Notes: generated from the sequence alone by a model not told the origin. DNA of 64,000 nt from Cantharellus purpuraceus (GCA_025174535.1 JALBUN010000023.1:124001-188000), one strand, 5' to 3'. Numbered from the stretch's first letter, positions 1-12,015 are shown. A program made the numbers and translations.

Positions 1-295
1 GTTTCTGCCTTGCAACCGATCCTCTGCAACAAACGAACGAATGTACATTACGACCCCATTCGACGTCTTCAGTGCTTATGCTCAAAGGTAAGACTGAAGG
101 TGGAAAGAATAATCTTATAACAAGCCGAACTTTGGGATTACAAGCTACAGGTACACGCTCCCAAGTCTATTCAACGTATTGCACATACGCTTAACAGAAC
201 TTCACATGCCAGACTGATGTTAAGAAGATTACATGCCACTGGAACCACAACACGCCTTCACCAATAATTGAGTGATGACCTCTGCCCTCCAGCGA

Positions 296-1560
296 CTACT
301 GACGCAACAACACTAATGGGTGCCACACGTTGAGGGTGAACATTGCAAGAACTATGGGAGCACCATCCAAGATGTTGAAATACTTCTCGGTAGTGATGAT
401 ACGACCACTCCAACCACCTAACAGCTCGATCGTACGGTAGATAGACCTAATGTAGTCCCAGCGAGTCATGAATAAGATATGCTGGCCCCCGCGTAGCTCA
501 TAATACATCCAGGGGACCACGTACCTCACGAGGACACACAAGGTAGCTAGTATCAGCCCAGTGGTCATAAGGGGCACCTGGCCTGATATGACCCCACTGC
601 GTTGAATTTCTAATATCTTTTCATCTTCCATTGAGTATGATTCGTATTGTTCAAATGAGTCTGGCTTCAAGGGTTTCTGGACACGAAATCGGAGCAGAAA
701 TTCTGTGGCAAGAAGGAAGTATAGCATGATCCCTGCTGCATCAGTAAATGATCAGATGGGTACCATTCTCCCATAGAAGGGAGAAGAAACAGCACTCACA
801 GAGTTGCAGAAAAATACCTCCCAGCATGATATGTGACCCAGGATTGGGATCATTACCGTTCTGGAGCGCTAAGGATGCCTTGGCACCTCCCACAGCTTGA
901 ACTATGAGCGCGATCACATCAGCGGATAAGAATGTGATGAGATCTACAATTAATCCATATAAGTCATGTCGAAAATTATTGGTTTACGAGGAAAAGGGTG
1001 ACTTGCATGCTTTTGGTGATAATCGGCTATATCGGGCACCAAGGAGGGTAATTATGCTCCCAAGGATCGTGTATAACCCAGCAGTCAGAAACGTCGGAGC
1101 GATGATCGTGGTTGAAATCCTATAAAACAGAGGGAGCAAATGGCATGAGCTTGTAGATAATGATATGCACATATGGACTCACTGCATCAAGAAGGCATTA
1201 ATTTCGTTAGGACTTTTACTACTCCATAACCTGGCTGACCACCCAAGTACTTCGCAAAGACCACACGTTGCGATGGTGGGAAGGATCCAAAAGGATCGTG
1301 GTCTGAAGCATATCATTTGACCGATGTGAAAAGCTGGAACAAGAGACTTTAGCCGAGCGCATAGACGACTACTTGAATTTAGCTTTGAGTAGCGCACCGG
1401 TGGTGATGCTAAAAAGCGCTACGTATAGCACACATATCCATGTGGTGGGTGTGTATCCATACGGAGAAGTTGATTGTACAGAAGTGCTGACGGACGTGTT
1501 GAGTGACTCTGGTAGATTAGTGAGCACATCTAGCCGGTCACTGTAGAAACTACTAGAACG
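296..1560 (-). CDS. RTA1-like seven-transmembrane protein (lipid-translocating exporter family)
   Basis: This is a multi-exon gene of the fungal RTA1 family, multi-spanning membrane proteins linked to lipid translocation and stress or drug resistance. Visible blocks in order are: YGYTPTTW with the first membrane segment (about 1380-1470); a block with EVLGWSARLWSS (about 1180-1340); IAPTFLTAGLYTILG followed by YSRLSP (about 1000-1120); a block with ADVIALIVQAVGGAKA and GSHIMLGG (about 800-947); and the last exon with FLLATEFLLRFRV and TTEKYFNILDGAPIVLA (296-about 745). Introns with GT-AG ends fit between the first three blocks and between the last two. The junction near 950-1000 is less clear. 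The first exon has no in-frame ATG, so an upstream exon is missing from my model and the 5' end is approximate. The family is certain; the exact substrate cannot be read. Confidence 0.85.
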
Positions 1561-3906
1561 CACGAGGGTCCATCTCAATGTGCTCGAGCCTCTTCTTGGA
1601 GTAATAGATGATAGAGGACAAAATTTGTGCGACAAAAACACACAGCTCAGAGCAGGGTCACGAATCGCGTGGGACTCCTTCTGAACTTTGGTGCACTCTA
1701 TACGTTGCGAGATGGCACTGCTTCATAGCTGGTAGGGACAGGGGAGCTGATATATTATCACCTGTGTCCCATGTCTCAATCCGTCACACGGCCGGTATGC
1801 ATAACCAATCTGATGTGGATAATTGAGTCTCGAATGCAAATAAATCGCAGAGGTATCTATACTTAAACGCAAGTACAATGAATGTTAGGACTTGATTGTA
1901 TGCTTACTGAATGCAATCCAAGAAATTTCTAACAATGTGCAGTATTTTCTTTTGGCCAAAAACATCAATTTCGAGCTCGGCTAGGCGCCGCGCCCATGGT
2001 ACGTCAGCGCGCAGTGCCTGCATGCTGCATATGAAACGCTACGGCAACTTGCGACACCCAGTAACATTACAGCAAGAGGCCAGAATTCTTGACCTACCTA
2101 AATATGCGGAAGAATCCGGGTGTCAACGACAGGATCAGTACTTTCGTTACAACCTACATTCGCGAAGGAATTATCACATTGAGCACCCTAGTGGAGGGCT
2201 TTGAGATCCTAGGAATATAGTCATCAGCCTCGTTCAGCCCGACTGGGTCTTCTTGCTATTAATTTAACGCACGGTGATGCCGGTGATGATTGTATGCGAT
2301 GCATTTACACCTCAAGGCATTTGCCTATCGCTCTCACAATGTACAGGAGAGCTTTGGGGCCTGATGGCAAGTGGTCTCCCTTTATATGGATGGTACCTAC
2401 GACACGGGGGCACACGAAAACCGAGTGAACTGTATCGGACGTCATTATGCTTTCGTCACAACCTTCACTCGCGAAGGAACCATCGCATTCAGAACCTCTG
2501 GGTGGAGGACGTCGGGATTCCAGGAATGTAGTCGTCAGCCTCACGCCTGTGTAGCCTGACTGGATCCTTCTATATACTCTGATAATTGACACACGGGGTG
2601 TTAGTGTATGCATTCACACAACAACCTACGCATGACGTCGCGAAGTAGCTGGTCGTCACATCGTAACCTGTCCATATCACCCACAAATCACAGTGTAGGA
2701 GAATTGGACCTTGGAACCTACTCCACAACTATGACAAGTTATCTCCTTTCCATACTTTCATATCCCACGGATTGCACCTCGATGGAGAACGTTTAGGGTG
2801 ATTGCCCTAGATGTGAGTCCACTTGGCCAAGTGATAGCCCTGTTCCCTAAACAAACTTGTTGGTACCAGAAGCCCCCATGAGGTATATCGATATAACAAT
2901 CTGACTACAGGTCCATATTAGCAACAATTCACTCTAGTGTCCACAAGCATTTTCAACCAGTAAATATCGGGGAGGAGATTTTAGAGAGGGGTTGTTCCCC
3001 AGATTCGACCCCCAACCCGCTGCTATGGGGATATCGCGCAGCCTGTTATCAGGCAATTCATTCATCCACGCTAATGTCATACAAATATGTAGTCATTTCA
3101 AATACTCACCTGCTCTCGGCACTGGGCCTCCTATGAATTGACGCTATGACACTGTCCATTATTGTACAAGCAACCCCTAGATATATGTTGCACTACACAT
3201 GAAGAGGAGTGAAAATTTCGAACCACTTTGGTCCCATAACCACGTCATCAGCATCTTATTAAGATGAAATTCTCATCCGTCAGATGCTAGTAAGAGAGAG
3301 ATGCCAACCATCAAGCTGCGTGGGTCACAGTCAGCTATGCTATAGACTTCACTTTGAGGAAGCTGCAACAAGTACCACAAAGTGTAGGGAGCCCAGTCTA
3401 TCCGCCTCTGAGATACACCAATCAAAGCTATCGATACAGGCGGGGGACAGAAGTCTTTGAGAAAGGTACCTACAGCTGACAGCTTAGGCTGCTTGGAGCG
3501 TCTGCACACACCCTAGAATTTCCACAGCATGGGGTCCAGGGTTCTCAAGTAAATTGATGTGCAGAAACTGTATAGCGAGTATTGTCAAGTTTACGGTGGC
3601 AAGAGTATGAGAGGAGAAGTAAACGGTGGCTGACATTATAACATAAGCTTCTGCAGATTGTCACAGGACAGTCACACGGTATCCGCCACCAAAGATCGAT
3701 TTGTGTGCTACAAGTCAGCACAGGCTAATTCACGCCAGGGAACAGACTGTAGTTGACTTCTCTGTCCGCATCCTTCCCAGGTGCGGCAGGTGCTTCCTCT
3801 CTTTCATCCTTGCGCCGTTTCGCCTTCATTACATTCCAGAACGCCAAGTGGTTCTTAGCAGTCGAATAGCAGAAATAGAGTCAACATTAACTTGTACTTG
3901 AAGACA
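1561..3906. other. Gene-poor stretch between RTA1-like gene and MED16
   Basis: About 2.3 kb with only short open frames and no family I recognise. It contains a diverged tandem duplication (separate entry). A minus-strand open frame at 3273-3509 is rich in hydrophobic residues but has no recognisable motif and no supporting exon. The last few hundred bases before 3907 should hold the MED16 promoter; no clear TATA box was picked out. Confidence 0.5.
2128..2620. repeat. Diverged tandem duplication, unit about 310 bp
   Basis: Two stretches about 309 bp apart align by eye. The first has TTTCGTTACAACCTACATTC at 2142 and the second TTTCGTCACAACCTTCACTC at 2451. The similarity continues through CGCGAAGGAA, a GTAGTC or ATAGTC CATCAGCCTC-like block and a TGTATGC...TTACAC or TTCACAC block at about 2290 and 2605. 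Many substitutions separate the copies, so the duplication is old. No coding frame is preserved in both copies. Confidence 0.65.
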
Positions 3907-6900
3907 ATGTCTCTCGATTCTAGACGGCCTTCTACATCTCACAAGCACTGGTCAATGAATTGGTGGGATTTATGGCCTCTGGTTGATGGCGAACGGCGGT
4001 GAGTGACTGAATACTTTGGGTATCATGCTGGTATTCATGGAAGGATAGACCTCTCCAGTGGACAAACACTTCGATTATATTTACGTCACATCCTTTGTCC
4101 CCTGTCGTTGTGGCCCGATCTTTTCCCTCAAACTCCTCGTTCATACTTCCATCACCTGTCCCCGTGCTCAACAATCCTAGTGGATATGCTCCCCCAAGTA
4201 TAATCGAGGTATCTCCCGGGGATGAACGTGTATTTGCCTTCTTTGAAGGGCGAGGTGAGGATCATGTTGCGTGCATATGGCATCGAGAAGAGACTATGGA
4301 CGCCTGGACGGTCGGCATATGGTGGGGTGTCAAACCAGGTCAGGGTTTCGTTTCAGCCAAGTGGCTAGGTGTTGAACGTACGGTATGTTCTCATGGTTCT
4401 ACGTACAGATTGTACGTTTTCTTATGTATCAGTTAGTGGGTGCATACCTCGCCACCAACACGAACACCACCTTTGGGCCCCAAAAACCTCTTTGGGAAGC
4501 CCACTCTCCTTCTCGTAACAAAGGCACATGTTGTTCAGCTCATATGCTGGATATCACCTTTCATGACCTATAGGATTGCTTCGGCGTCCCTCCGCTATGC
4601 ATCGCAAGGAACCATGTCTGACCCTATATTACCGGGAAACACGATCAACGGACCAGGGGGTCTGGCAGTGTGCGTGAAAGCTGCTGTCGGGCTAGGATAT
4701 AGCGGTACAGACATCTGTGTTCTATGCAACGTTGTGGTCTGTGCTTACAGCTTCGCATTCAGAATCGTCCATCATTATTGCAACACATTCCACAATAATC
4801 CCCCCGGCCTCTGCTTTCAATATTGACTTCCCTGACCAGTTCGGAGTTCCCCCTCCTACCCCTTCTCTATCCTCTCCTTCAATTAGCTCTTGGGACAATT
4901 ACGGCCCTCAGCAAGAGATTCAATTATGCGAAGTAAAGGTCACCGTGCACAATAACAACCTGGGTTGGTCTGAATCCACCGTATTGTCTAGAACAATAAT
5001 GATCTCACTGTCGATCGGACACAGGTATCAAAACGAAACCTTTACAACCTCTATTCCCTCAGGTCACCTCATCGTCACACCTCAGCGACATGCTTATCGT
5101 CCCTCACCTTATTGTAGAAGAAGAGATTTTGAGTTCTGAGGGATCCATTGTAGAGAAAAGTCTTCCAGATACTAGGCAAACATTCAAGCCTTGTATGCAT
5201 ATCGTTTTGACCTATCTGGATTTTGAGGATTGTAAGGGTCATACTTCTCGTGAGACGCCTTTCTCACCAATATTAAACAGATGTCGCCCCAAAGTCAGCT
5301 CTCGTGTGCTTTGAGTTGAAGAGGAGTAATAGTTCTTCCACAGACTCCAGCAAACTCGTCACTTGGGTGAGTTCATTCGTCGGTTCCTAGAAATATCAGC
5401 ATCAACTTGCAATGGATAGTCCCATCATCACCTTCATACACGAAACATTGTCAACGCGGCAGTCACATTCTTGCTTCCAAGTCGTATCCCCACTTCAAAT
5501 GCTGTCGTAGTTGGACTCCTTGATGTTGAAGGCTTCACACCAAGGGTTGTTTCCGGTCAGAACAAGCCTAAAGATGTCGGCATTGGAAAAATAGTCCGAT
5601 TGCGACTGTAGGTCATTTATTATTATTCGTGTTCTGTGCATTGATATGTGGCAGGCCTCAAATGAAAGATGATGAGAACTGGGAACCAAGCAGACTTGCA
5701 GTTAGGGCCGATGGCGCTGGTACAGATCGTACGTCCATACTTGATGCTTTCATTTTTACCTTGCCACTCATTGGTCACCTAAAGTGGCTCCAATTTCAGC
5801 CGCGATGTCCCCATCAGAGTCATTCATTTGCACATCAAGTGCACCATGGTCCACTGCGCCGAAACTGAGTGTGCATGCACACCCTGCCCAAAAAAGCCCC
5901 ATAGGTATGTTCAAGCAATATTTTGCGGCTATGGTTACGGTTTTCTCATGCTGTCATATTGCCGTTTTTACAAAGGAACTCCTGCGCTTTCTTCTATGTC
6001 AGAAAACCTGCTGTCATCAATTTTATCCAACCGGCCTTCGACTGACATTATACATGCCCTGGCGAATCCCACATTGCAGCTTCATTCGGTACACACCGTA
6101 CTTGAGCAGACATTTTCTGCACTCAACTCGAGTTTTTTCCTTGCGCGAGACTGGCACTCTGTTTTTTCAGGAATAATGCTGGAGGTATACAAGTACGCCT
6201 CTTACCGTCCGCTATAATTACAAGTGGCGACTGACCTGTGACTGTTTGTATTTGATAGGAATCGTTCGAAACGGATATCCAAAGAGACTCCCGCAGAACT
6301 GAAGGAACAGATATCGATGGATGAACGCTGGCACGTCGCGCTCGATATTTGTTCCATGAAAGCTTTGAAGGGCGCATTTGACGCCTGTAGGGAGAACGAC
6401 GGGTATGATATGAGTGAGCACTCCTGTAGATTTCTTTAGGCTGTGTGATAACCGGTTTTCACTGTGAAGAGCCCATTTGGCACCTCATTTCACTATTAAC
6501 GTGGTTTGTCGACTTTGCGGAGAGGTTAATCCGCGCATGCCTGCTGTGGGAAGGCAGTCTTTCCGTACAATCTGCACGTAATGCAAAAGAAGCGACCCAG
6601 GACAATGATCAGGGGGTGAAAGTGAAAAAGGAAGTGATGGAGGTTGATCGAGATGATTTGTTTGGTGGCGAGCTTAGTAGGATGCCTGCGTTTTCGATCT
6701 GTTCTCAGAGTGTACTGATCCTACGTTTCTATAGCACCGGCTCCAGACTTGTCAATCAGCCCTCCGCCGCACTTAATCCATTTACTCCACCCCTACACAT
6801 TAGACAATTTCCTCAGCGCCATATCTCATCTAAACACATTCCGTGCATTTTTGGATACCCTTACGGCATCCAGGTTGAAAGCTAGCCTCGCAAAAGAGGT

Positions 6901-7438
6901 GGTCGTTGATGTTATCGACTGTTCGGCAATTAACTTCAAGGAGCTCGAGTCAGTGTTGAGACAGATTAAACAACTTGACGAATTTGCAACACTCGATGGT
7001 GCGTGTGGTGTATTGCGCTTACTGTTTTATAGAAATGACGTTTTATTAGCGGACACCTTCCAGCGGAGCTTTTGCTTCTTGTTACCATCACCCTCCACAC
7101 AGGGTTTGTTGATGAAGGCCTGTAGTCTTGTCACGTCTCCGGCTACAGTGTCCAAACCCCGACTATTCATCAAACCATCTGAACTCGTCGATGGTATATC
7201 GAAACTCAACCTTGACACCGCCAAGATGAATATGGAGCGTGATGTTGTTTCGAAGGGGATCTTGGGTGTACCGGGTAAGGCTTGGACGTGTGTGAGGTGT
7301 CATGGGAAGACGGAAACAGGACGGATACGGTGGCCCAACACTAAGGCAACCAGTACTTATTCAAGCTGGGCGGTTTGGGAGCACGAGTGGGAGCGATGTA
7401 TATGTGGTGGGGTATGGATGAAAGGAGCGGTGGGTTGA
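3907..7438 (+). CDS. MED16: Mediator complex subunit 16 (MED16)
   Basis: MED16 is the tail-module subunit of Mediator, the nuclear complex that links activators to RNA polymerase II. The ATG at 3907 opens a short exon with NWWDLWPLVDGERR. The next exon has SPGDERVFAFFEGRGEDHVA and WWGVKPGQGFVSAKWLG, a typical MED16 N-terminal pattern. Later exons carry NIVNAAVTFLLPSRIPTSN (5450s), ISAAMSPSESFICT (5790s), a helical block at 5970-6190, WHLISLLTWFVDFAERL (6480s) and a final exon ending in paired zinc-ribbon motifs, CVRCHGKTE and WERCICGGVWMKG, before the stop at 7438. About ten short introns are needed. Near 4700 the reading moves by one frame after AAVGLGYSG without an obvious intron, so either a splice site is non-standard or there is a one-base lesion. 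Family assignment is strong; exact exon borders are not fixed. Confidence 0.82.
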
Positions 7439-7739
7439 TACTCATGTGAGTAGCTTCCTGTTCAGTTTACAGTTCCGGATTAATTATCAATAGGAAATTG
7501 CAGATCGACAAATGGTAACAATATTGTAGTTTGGGCATCAATTTCCATGCCTTGGTGTCTGGGTATTCATTGTGAGGACTATATGACTACGCCGCAGCTG
7601 GTACAACTGTTATGAGGGGTCCTATGGGAGTGGGAAGGATTACCATACCTGAAGCGACATATTTGGAAAGTATATGGGAGACACCAGGACGACAGGAATT
7701 TTAAAAGTCAGCGAGTCGAATAGTTCTTGCCAGATAAAA

Positions 7740-8215
7740 TACTTCTTCGGTTAATGGCGGAGAACACCAAGCAGGTGGTCCATGGCCTCTATAAGTTCCC
7801 GCGGGTGGGCGCCAAAAGGTTTTCTTTTCTCAACAGATGACAGAACACGGTCTTACCACATGTTAGACTCGACTTGACCCTTTGTCAGTCTCTCATCTCC
7901 GTGCATTCTCAGATTATTATAGGGACGCTCTTTGGCCGGTTTTCCGTTTGGAAGAGGGATCATTACGGTCACCTGGCGTCCCGACATACAGAGTGAAACC
8001 TTTGTTCGATAAAACCTTGTCATGCTCGAAGATGTCGTCAACTTGTTCTGTCAAATGAGCTACCTATGTATATAATATCGCATCTGCATAAATAACTTAT
8101 GTACCGTAGCAAAATCATCCTTGGGATTGTGCAAGTTCAACTGGTAGTCCGGGTATGCTATTCGTGGGAATTGAATTCTTATTGTGGGAAACCCGTAGAG
8201 TCTCCTCCATGACAT
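7740..8215 (-). CDS. Small unknown gene, divergent from the PAC3-type gene, possibly broken
   Basis: I do not recognise the family. A minus-strand ATG at 8213-8215 opens MSWRRLYGFPTIRIQFPR, followed by AYPDYQLNLHNPKDDFAT. A good donor (GTACAT) and acceptor (CATAG) join this to HLTEQVDDIFEHDKVLSNKG. After that the likely coding sequence changes frame to VTVMIPLPNGKPAKERPYNN without a visible intron. A further block with GAHPRELIEAMDHLLG lies near 7760-7830, but the gap before it is only 28 nt. The frame changes suggest a frameshifted gene or an incomplete exon model. Its start overlaps the PAC3 start by 7 bp on the opposite strand, so one of the two starts is probably wrong. Confidence 0.35.
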
Positions 8216-8756
8216 CGTCCCACCTCGCTCGCAGTCTCGAGGACGTGCAGACAGAACTTCTCATCCAAACTTTCGCAGATCGCATCCTCCTCCTCATCAC
8301 ACAAATTGGAAAAGTCGGAAGTCTCGTACGTCGTGGCCCCAGTAATCCTCAGCCATCTAGTGACGCTAGCATTCCCCTCAGATCCAAGCATCTATTCCCC
8401 CTACTGTTTCCCTTCTCCCAACTTCGAGTCCTGACCCTGACTCCATCTCGGACTCTGGACGCGCAGATAATGTAGAATCTGAGCCTGATCACGCACTTCC
8501 GTTGCCTCCAACATCCATCCAATTGACACCCTTACTGGGCAGCGCGCCAACAGAACATATCCAGACGCTTCACTCCCTGTACGCGTCTCAGGCGGCAACG
8601 CTAGTATGGTTATCAGCTGAGAAACACGGAGGAGAGCGCAAGCCCGTGGTAGCGGGCATTGCGTTGAGGAAGGCAGATGAAGTAAGGGAGCGCAAAACGT
8701 TTTTGGGTGTGATGAAAATGCTCAATGAGCTCCTCGAACAATTGGAGTCGCGCTGA
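8209..8756 (+). CDS. Proteasome assembly chaperone 3 family protein (PSMG3/PAC3-like)
   Basis: PAC3-type proteins pair with PAC4 to assemble the alpha ring of the 20S proteasome. Exon 1 runs from an ATG at 8209 to 8325 and encodes TELLIQTFADRILLLITQIG followed by KVGSL. The intron 8326-8381 has clear GTACGT...CTCAG ends. Exon 2, 8382-8756, restores the frame with IQASIPPTVSLLP, a Ser/Asp-rich loop, LTPLLGSAP, LHSLYASQAATLVW and PVVAGIALRK. This order matches the family: strand, loop, LLG, Lyas helix, GiAL strand. The model gives 163 residues, longer than the roughly 120 of the human protein because of the loop. The start could also lie downstream or in a missed 5' exon. It faces the IMP4 remnant tail to tail, with 52 bp between stops. 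Confidence 0.8.
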
Positions 8757-8808
8757 TTCGACCAGACAGAAGTATCAAAAACAAAAGATGGAGATTATAG
8801 CTACATAT

Positions 8809-9681
8809 CTAGAGATGGCGGCGCTTTTTGGCTGTCCGTGTGTAATTAGCTAGGACCCATTTCCGGTCGGCCTCTGTCTGCTCAATAGTTCCCTCACGTA
8901 TCTCATACGCTGATTGCGGAAGCTGGTTTAACATCGTAGGGCATGTAGACAGAGCAGATTGACTCACGTTTCATCTCAAATGGAGGTCCAACCTCTGCCA
9001 GTTGTACCTCTTTATGCGAGCTCTTCACAAACACATGATGTCTTAAACATGTCAGGTTCGCTGAACCTTGAGGAATCAAAATAAAAGTAGAGACATACCG
9101 GAATGAGATAAAATCGCTTTCATTCGCAAATGTCATGACGCGTTTTGCATCCTCCTTCGGCACTGGAACAAGCACGACGGCCCAGTCGCGAACTGAAACC
9201 TTCAAATATTAAATGTGGGTGGGGTACTGTTCTGAGACCGTTGACTCTCCATACAACGCGATGTCGTGTCACAGCGCCACGTAGTGGAGGGTGAAATATA
9301 GCGTTGGACCATGGGGAAATTAAGGAACGATGAATGCGCCGGGTGTGTCGCGATGTTCGTGCAAGATGATAATAGAGCGTACTCATTGTCGATATTTGTC
9401 GTAGGCTCTGCGTACCAACTCTATCCTCAGTTGATATCATAAGCCAAGGTCTCATCACGTTCACCCTCCTGAGCTTCGTCAAACGCTAAATCCCTTCCTA
9501 AGCCCTCCGCCTCTTTCTTCAACGCCGTTGGGAGTTGCTTTCCCGACGCGAGAGCTTCCTTGACTTTTTGCTTGCGCTCAAAAGTCTGGCGTTCTTGGGC
9601 CTTCAGTGACTTTGCATAAATGTATTGTCTATGCTCGCGAATTTGTCGCCGAAGCTGTGCGTTTTGCAGATTATTTGTCAC
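8809..9681 (-). pseudogene. IMP4: Decayed IMP4 gene (Brix-domain U3 snoRNP protein)
   Basis: IMP4 is a nucleolar Brix-domain protein needed for early 18S rRNA processing with the U3 snoRNP. The N-terminal block is clear: LRRQIREHRQYIYAKSLKAQ, then ASGKQLPTALKKEAEGLGRD and FDEAQ. Near 9376 the sequence jumps from an IDNEY-like motif straight to IIILHEHRDTPGA, so roughly 70 residues of the Brix core are missing. Downstream are an in-frame TAA at 9320-9322 (before FPHGPT) and an in-frame TGA at 9269-9271 (before HDIALYG). A frame change near 9210 precedes HLIFEGFSSRLGRR. The C-terminal part still reads ESDFISFR, HHVFVKSSHKEVQLAEVGPP and YEIREGTIEQTEAD, with intact GT-AG introns between. Retained introns show it is not a retrocopy. 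As IMP4 is essential in yeast, a working copy should exist elsewhere, unless the assembly is faulty here. Confidence 0.87.
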
Positions 9682-12015
9682 GGTGTAGCATGGCTTTCAT
9701 GATGTGATATAGGGCATTCACCATTGTTACTGAAAGACTGTTTTTTTCCTAATTGGGAATAGTCTCCCACGACCACCCTTTGATCTCCGCCAATACATCC
9801 CGGACATCGTTCCTCATTGGTTCTTCAACGCATCTCTCCACTCACCTGCAAATAAAACTCTCATTTGACGGTTTCCAGCTCCTTTATCGGTTGCTACGTC
9901 ATTTCAACATGCGCTCTCCAAATGCATGCCTTTGTCGCTCGACCCAATCATACATAGAAATGTCATAACTCGCCAACAAGTGTTATAAATGCTCATAACA
10001 TATTCAGGCCCTGGTATGCCCTGATATAATAAGGCTATGGTCTCCGGTAGAGTGCAATGACGGAGTTGAACCTCTTCCAACGACTGGATTTTCAGGCAAG
10101 ATTACGGGGTGTAACAGTCACCGCACGAGACCGTTATGTCTCGGCTCCACCTTATGACATCGTTTAAGACGACTCCGACTCTTTTGTATGATGAATCTCT
10201 AACACTAAATAAGTTTCTTTTGTACTATTGAACTCCTGAATAGCTAGTTTAGATAGCATAAGTAATGAGCGAAGGAGGGAGAGGGGGCTAACTTTGAATC
10301 TACTCGCGTTATCCCACTCATACTACATCGCAAGCTCGAAGTTCTTGTGTGTCGCAGCATCTCACAAATTCGGCGGTCTCATCCAGGGAGCGCAGGGTAT
10401 TGAAGCAATACCGTGCACGATTTGTGGACTTCATGCCCATGGCCATCGCTTGGTGGGTGCACAGGTGAGCCCCTCCCAGCGCAAATGGTGTTTATAGTTA
10501 ACCTTGTCCTCTGAAGCACGCACCAAGCGATGACTATGGGCATGAAGTCCACAAATCGCCCAGCTTCATCGCTCCCAAGTGTCGGGGTAGGTGCATTTAC
10601 ATCACATTGAATGCGTGTACGGAACAGTTCTCACGCGTCTACGGTAAGCACACCACTGCTGGCAAGTCAGGTCGAATTGATCAAATTTCTTGGCAGTGTC
10701 TTAGATGCCAGCAGCTAGTTCCATCAAACATCCCATGCAATGACCCCTGTCATTTGACCACTGTGACGTGGGATGCATGACCGGAAACCTTTTGGGAAGA
10801 TGGGAAGGAGCACGGCTTTGTTTCTTGGTTCGGGGATTGTCGTATCATACCTCCACGATAGTTATATATAAAGCAAATGACTTGGTTTCCGTGTTGCGTG
10901 GTATGCATCGTTGCAGCTCATGCATTTGCCCTTAAGCCTCTTGAGAAGAGTGGCTATTCAAGATGTCGGTGCACTTTGCTAAAAATCACGTTCGACCGCC
11001 GTGTCTTGGGGGTTGGCCTAACACCGTTTGAGTTATTCTAGGCGTTGCAATGCTGTAGGAAGTTGTGTTTTTGCCTTGGGATTCTCTCATATGCCATTAA
11101 CCAGAATGCCACGACTTGGCTCACATGTCAAAGCAATGGGAAAATTATATTTCATACCAAGGATGATTGTGCGAGAATTGCGAGAGAGACATCAAAGTCA
11201 CATGCCACCCTCTTTCTCAACGGAGCTCCAGATCAAATGTGACAACTGACCGACTACTTTAGGAGACCACCGAGGTTATCTCGAGTGGAACTATTAGTAG
11301 AGCGTGTTTACCAATAATTATTGGTTCGGCATACCAGATTCGCTGATAATTACTCACCACGACCGTGATAATATTAAGCTGACGTGTCCAATTACCACTA
11401 CATGCAGTGCCCTGTCACACACTCCTAGCCCCATATTCTGATATACGCTCACGACCTTGATCGGGACTCGGCTTGAGATCATGAGATGAAACACTAGCTA
11501 CTGTGTTGACCATATTTATTGCCAGATCATCATCCTCAAAAACCACTTGAAGAGGCGGTAGTCATCAAGGTGGGATTGGCAAGCCGAGTCCGCCTCTGTC
11601 TCTCTGAAAGTCCGGAGAACACTGTGGCGAACATGCAGGAAAGCACGCGCTCGGGCGCTACAGTATTGATGGTTCCAGCGCTTGTATCATATGCCCGACA
11701 ATAATTATTGGTTACGTGATGATTGGCAAACAATTACACGCCACTACACCAAACGAACAAGCAGGACTATGACTTCACTGCTGGGAAAAAAAGACATTTG
11801 TTGCCACGTCTACGTTTGCGCGTGGTATCATGAGGTGGTAGGTATTCGGGCGATCCGTGTCCTAGATAGCGCCGCGCTGTGGGTGCATGTGGGTCCGACC
11901 TCCGATCCCTTCCGCAGGGCGGCTCAACGGTACCATTTTTTTTCAAGGGCTACCGAAGTCCCGCTTGCTGCAGAGATTGGCAACTTCTTGGTTATAGTTT
12001 TCGGTTTGTTTCTGC
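9682..12015. other. Gene-poor region before NAA25
   Basis: No recognisable gene in 2.3 kb. It holds the inverted repeat at 10386-10578 (separate entry). A small open frame at 11045-11242 reads ATTWLTCQSNGKIIFHTKDD with Cys residues; it could be a fragment of a small protein but has no start context or partner exon I trust. The 13-14 bp palindrome-like string AATAATTATTGG occurs at about 11311 and about 11699. The NAA25 promoter should lie at the right end. Confidence 0.45.
10386..10578. repeat. Long imperfect inverted repeat (hairpin)
   Basis: The arm at 10419-10460 (GATTTGTGGACTTCATGCCC then ATGGCCATCGCTTGGTG) is matched in reverse complement by 10516-10558 (CACCAAGCGATGACTATGGG then CATGAAGTCCACAAATC) with two or three mismatches, across a spacer of about 55 bp. 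Pairing resumes further out: GGGAGCG and TGAAGC at about 10387-10403 match GCTTCATCGCTCCC at about 10565-10578. The whole could fold into a stem of about 60 pairs with bulges. No terminal-repeat family or target duplication is identified. Confidence 0.8.

Noticed and set aside
11311..11712. Two copies of AATAATTATTGG about 390 bp apart as ends of a small transposon
   Set aside because: The strings are themselves palindromic and AT-rich, no longer terminal repeat or target duplication extends from them.
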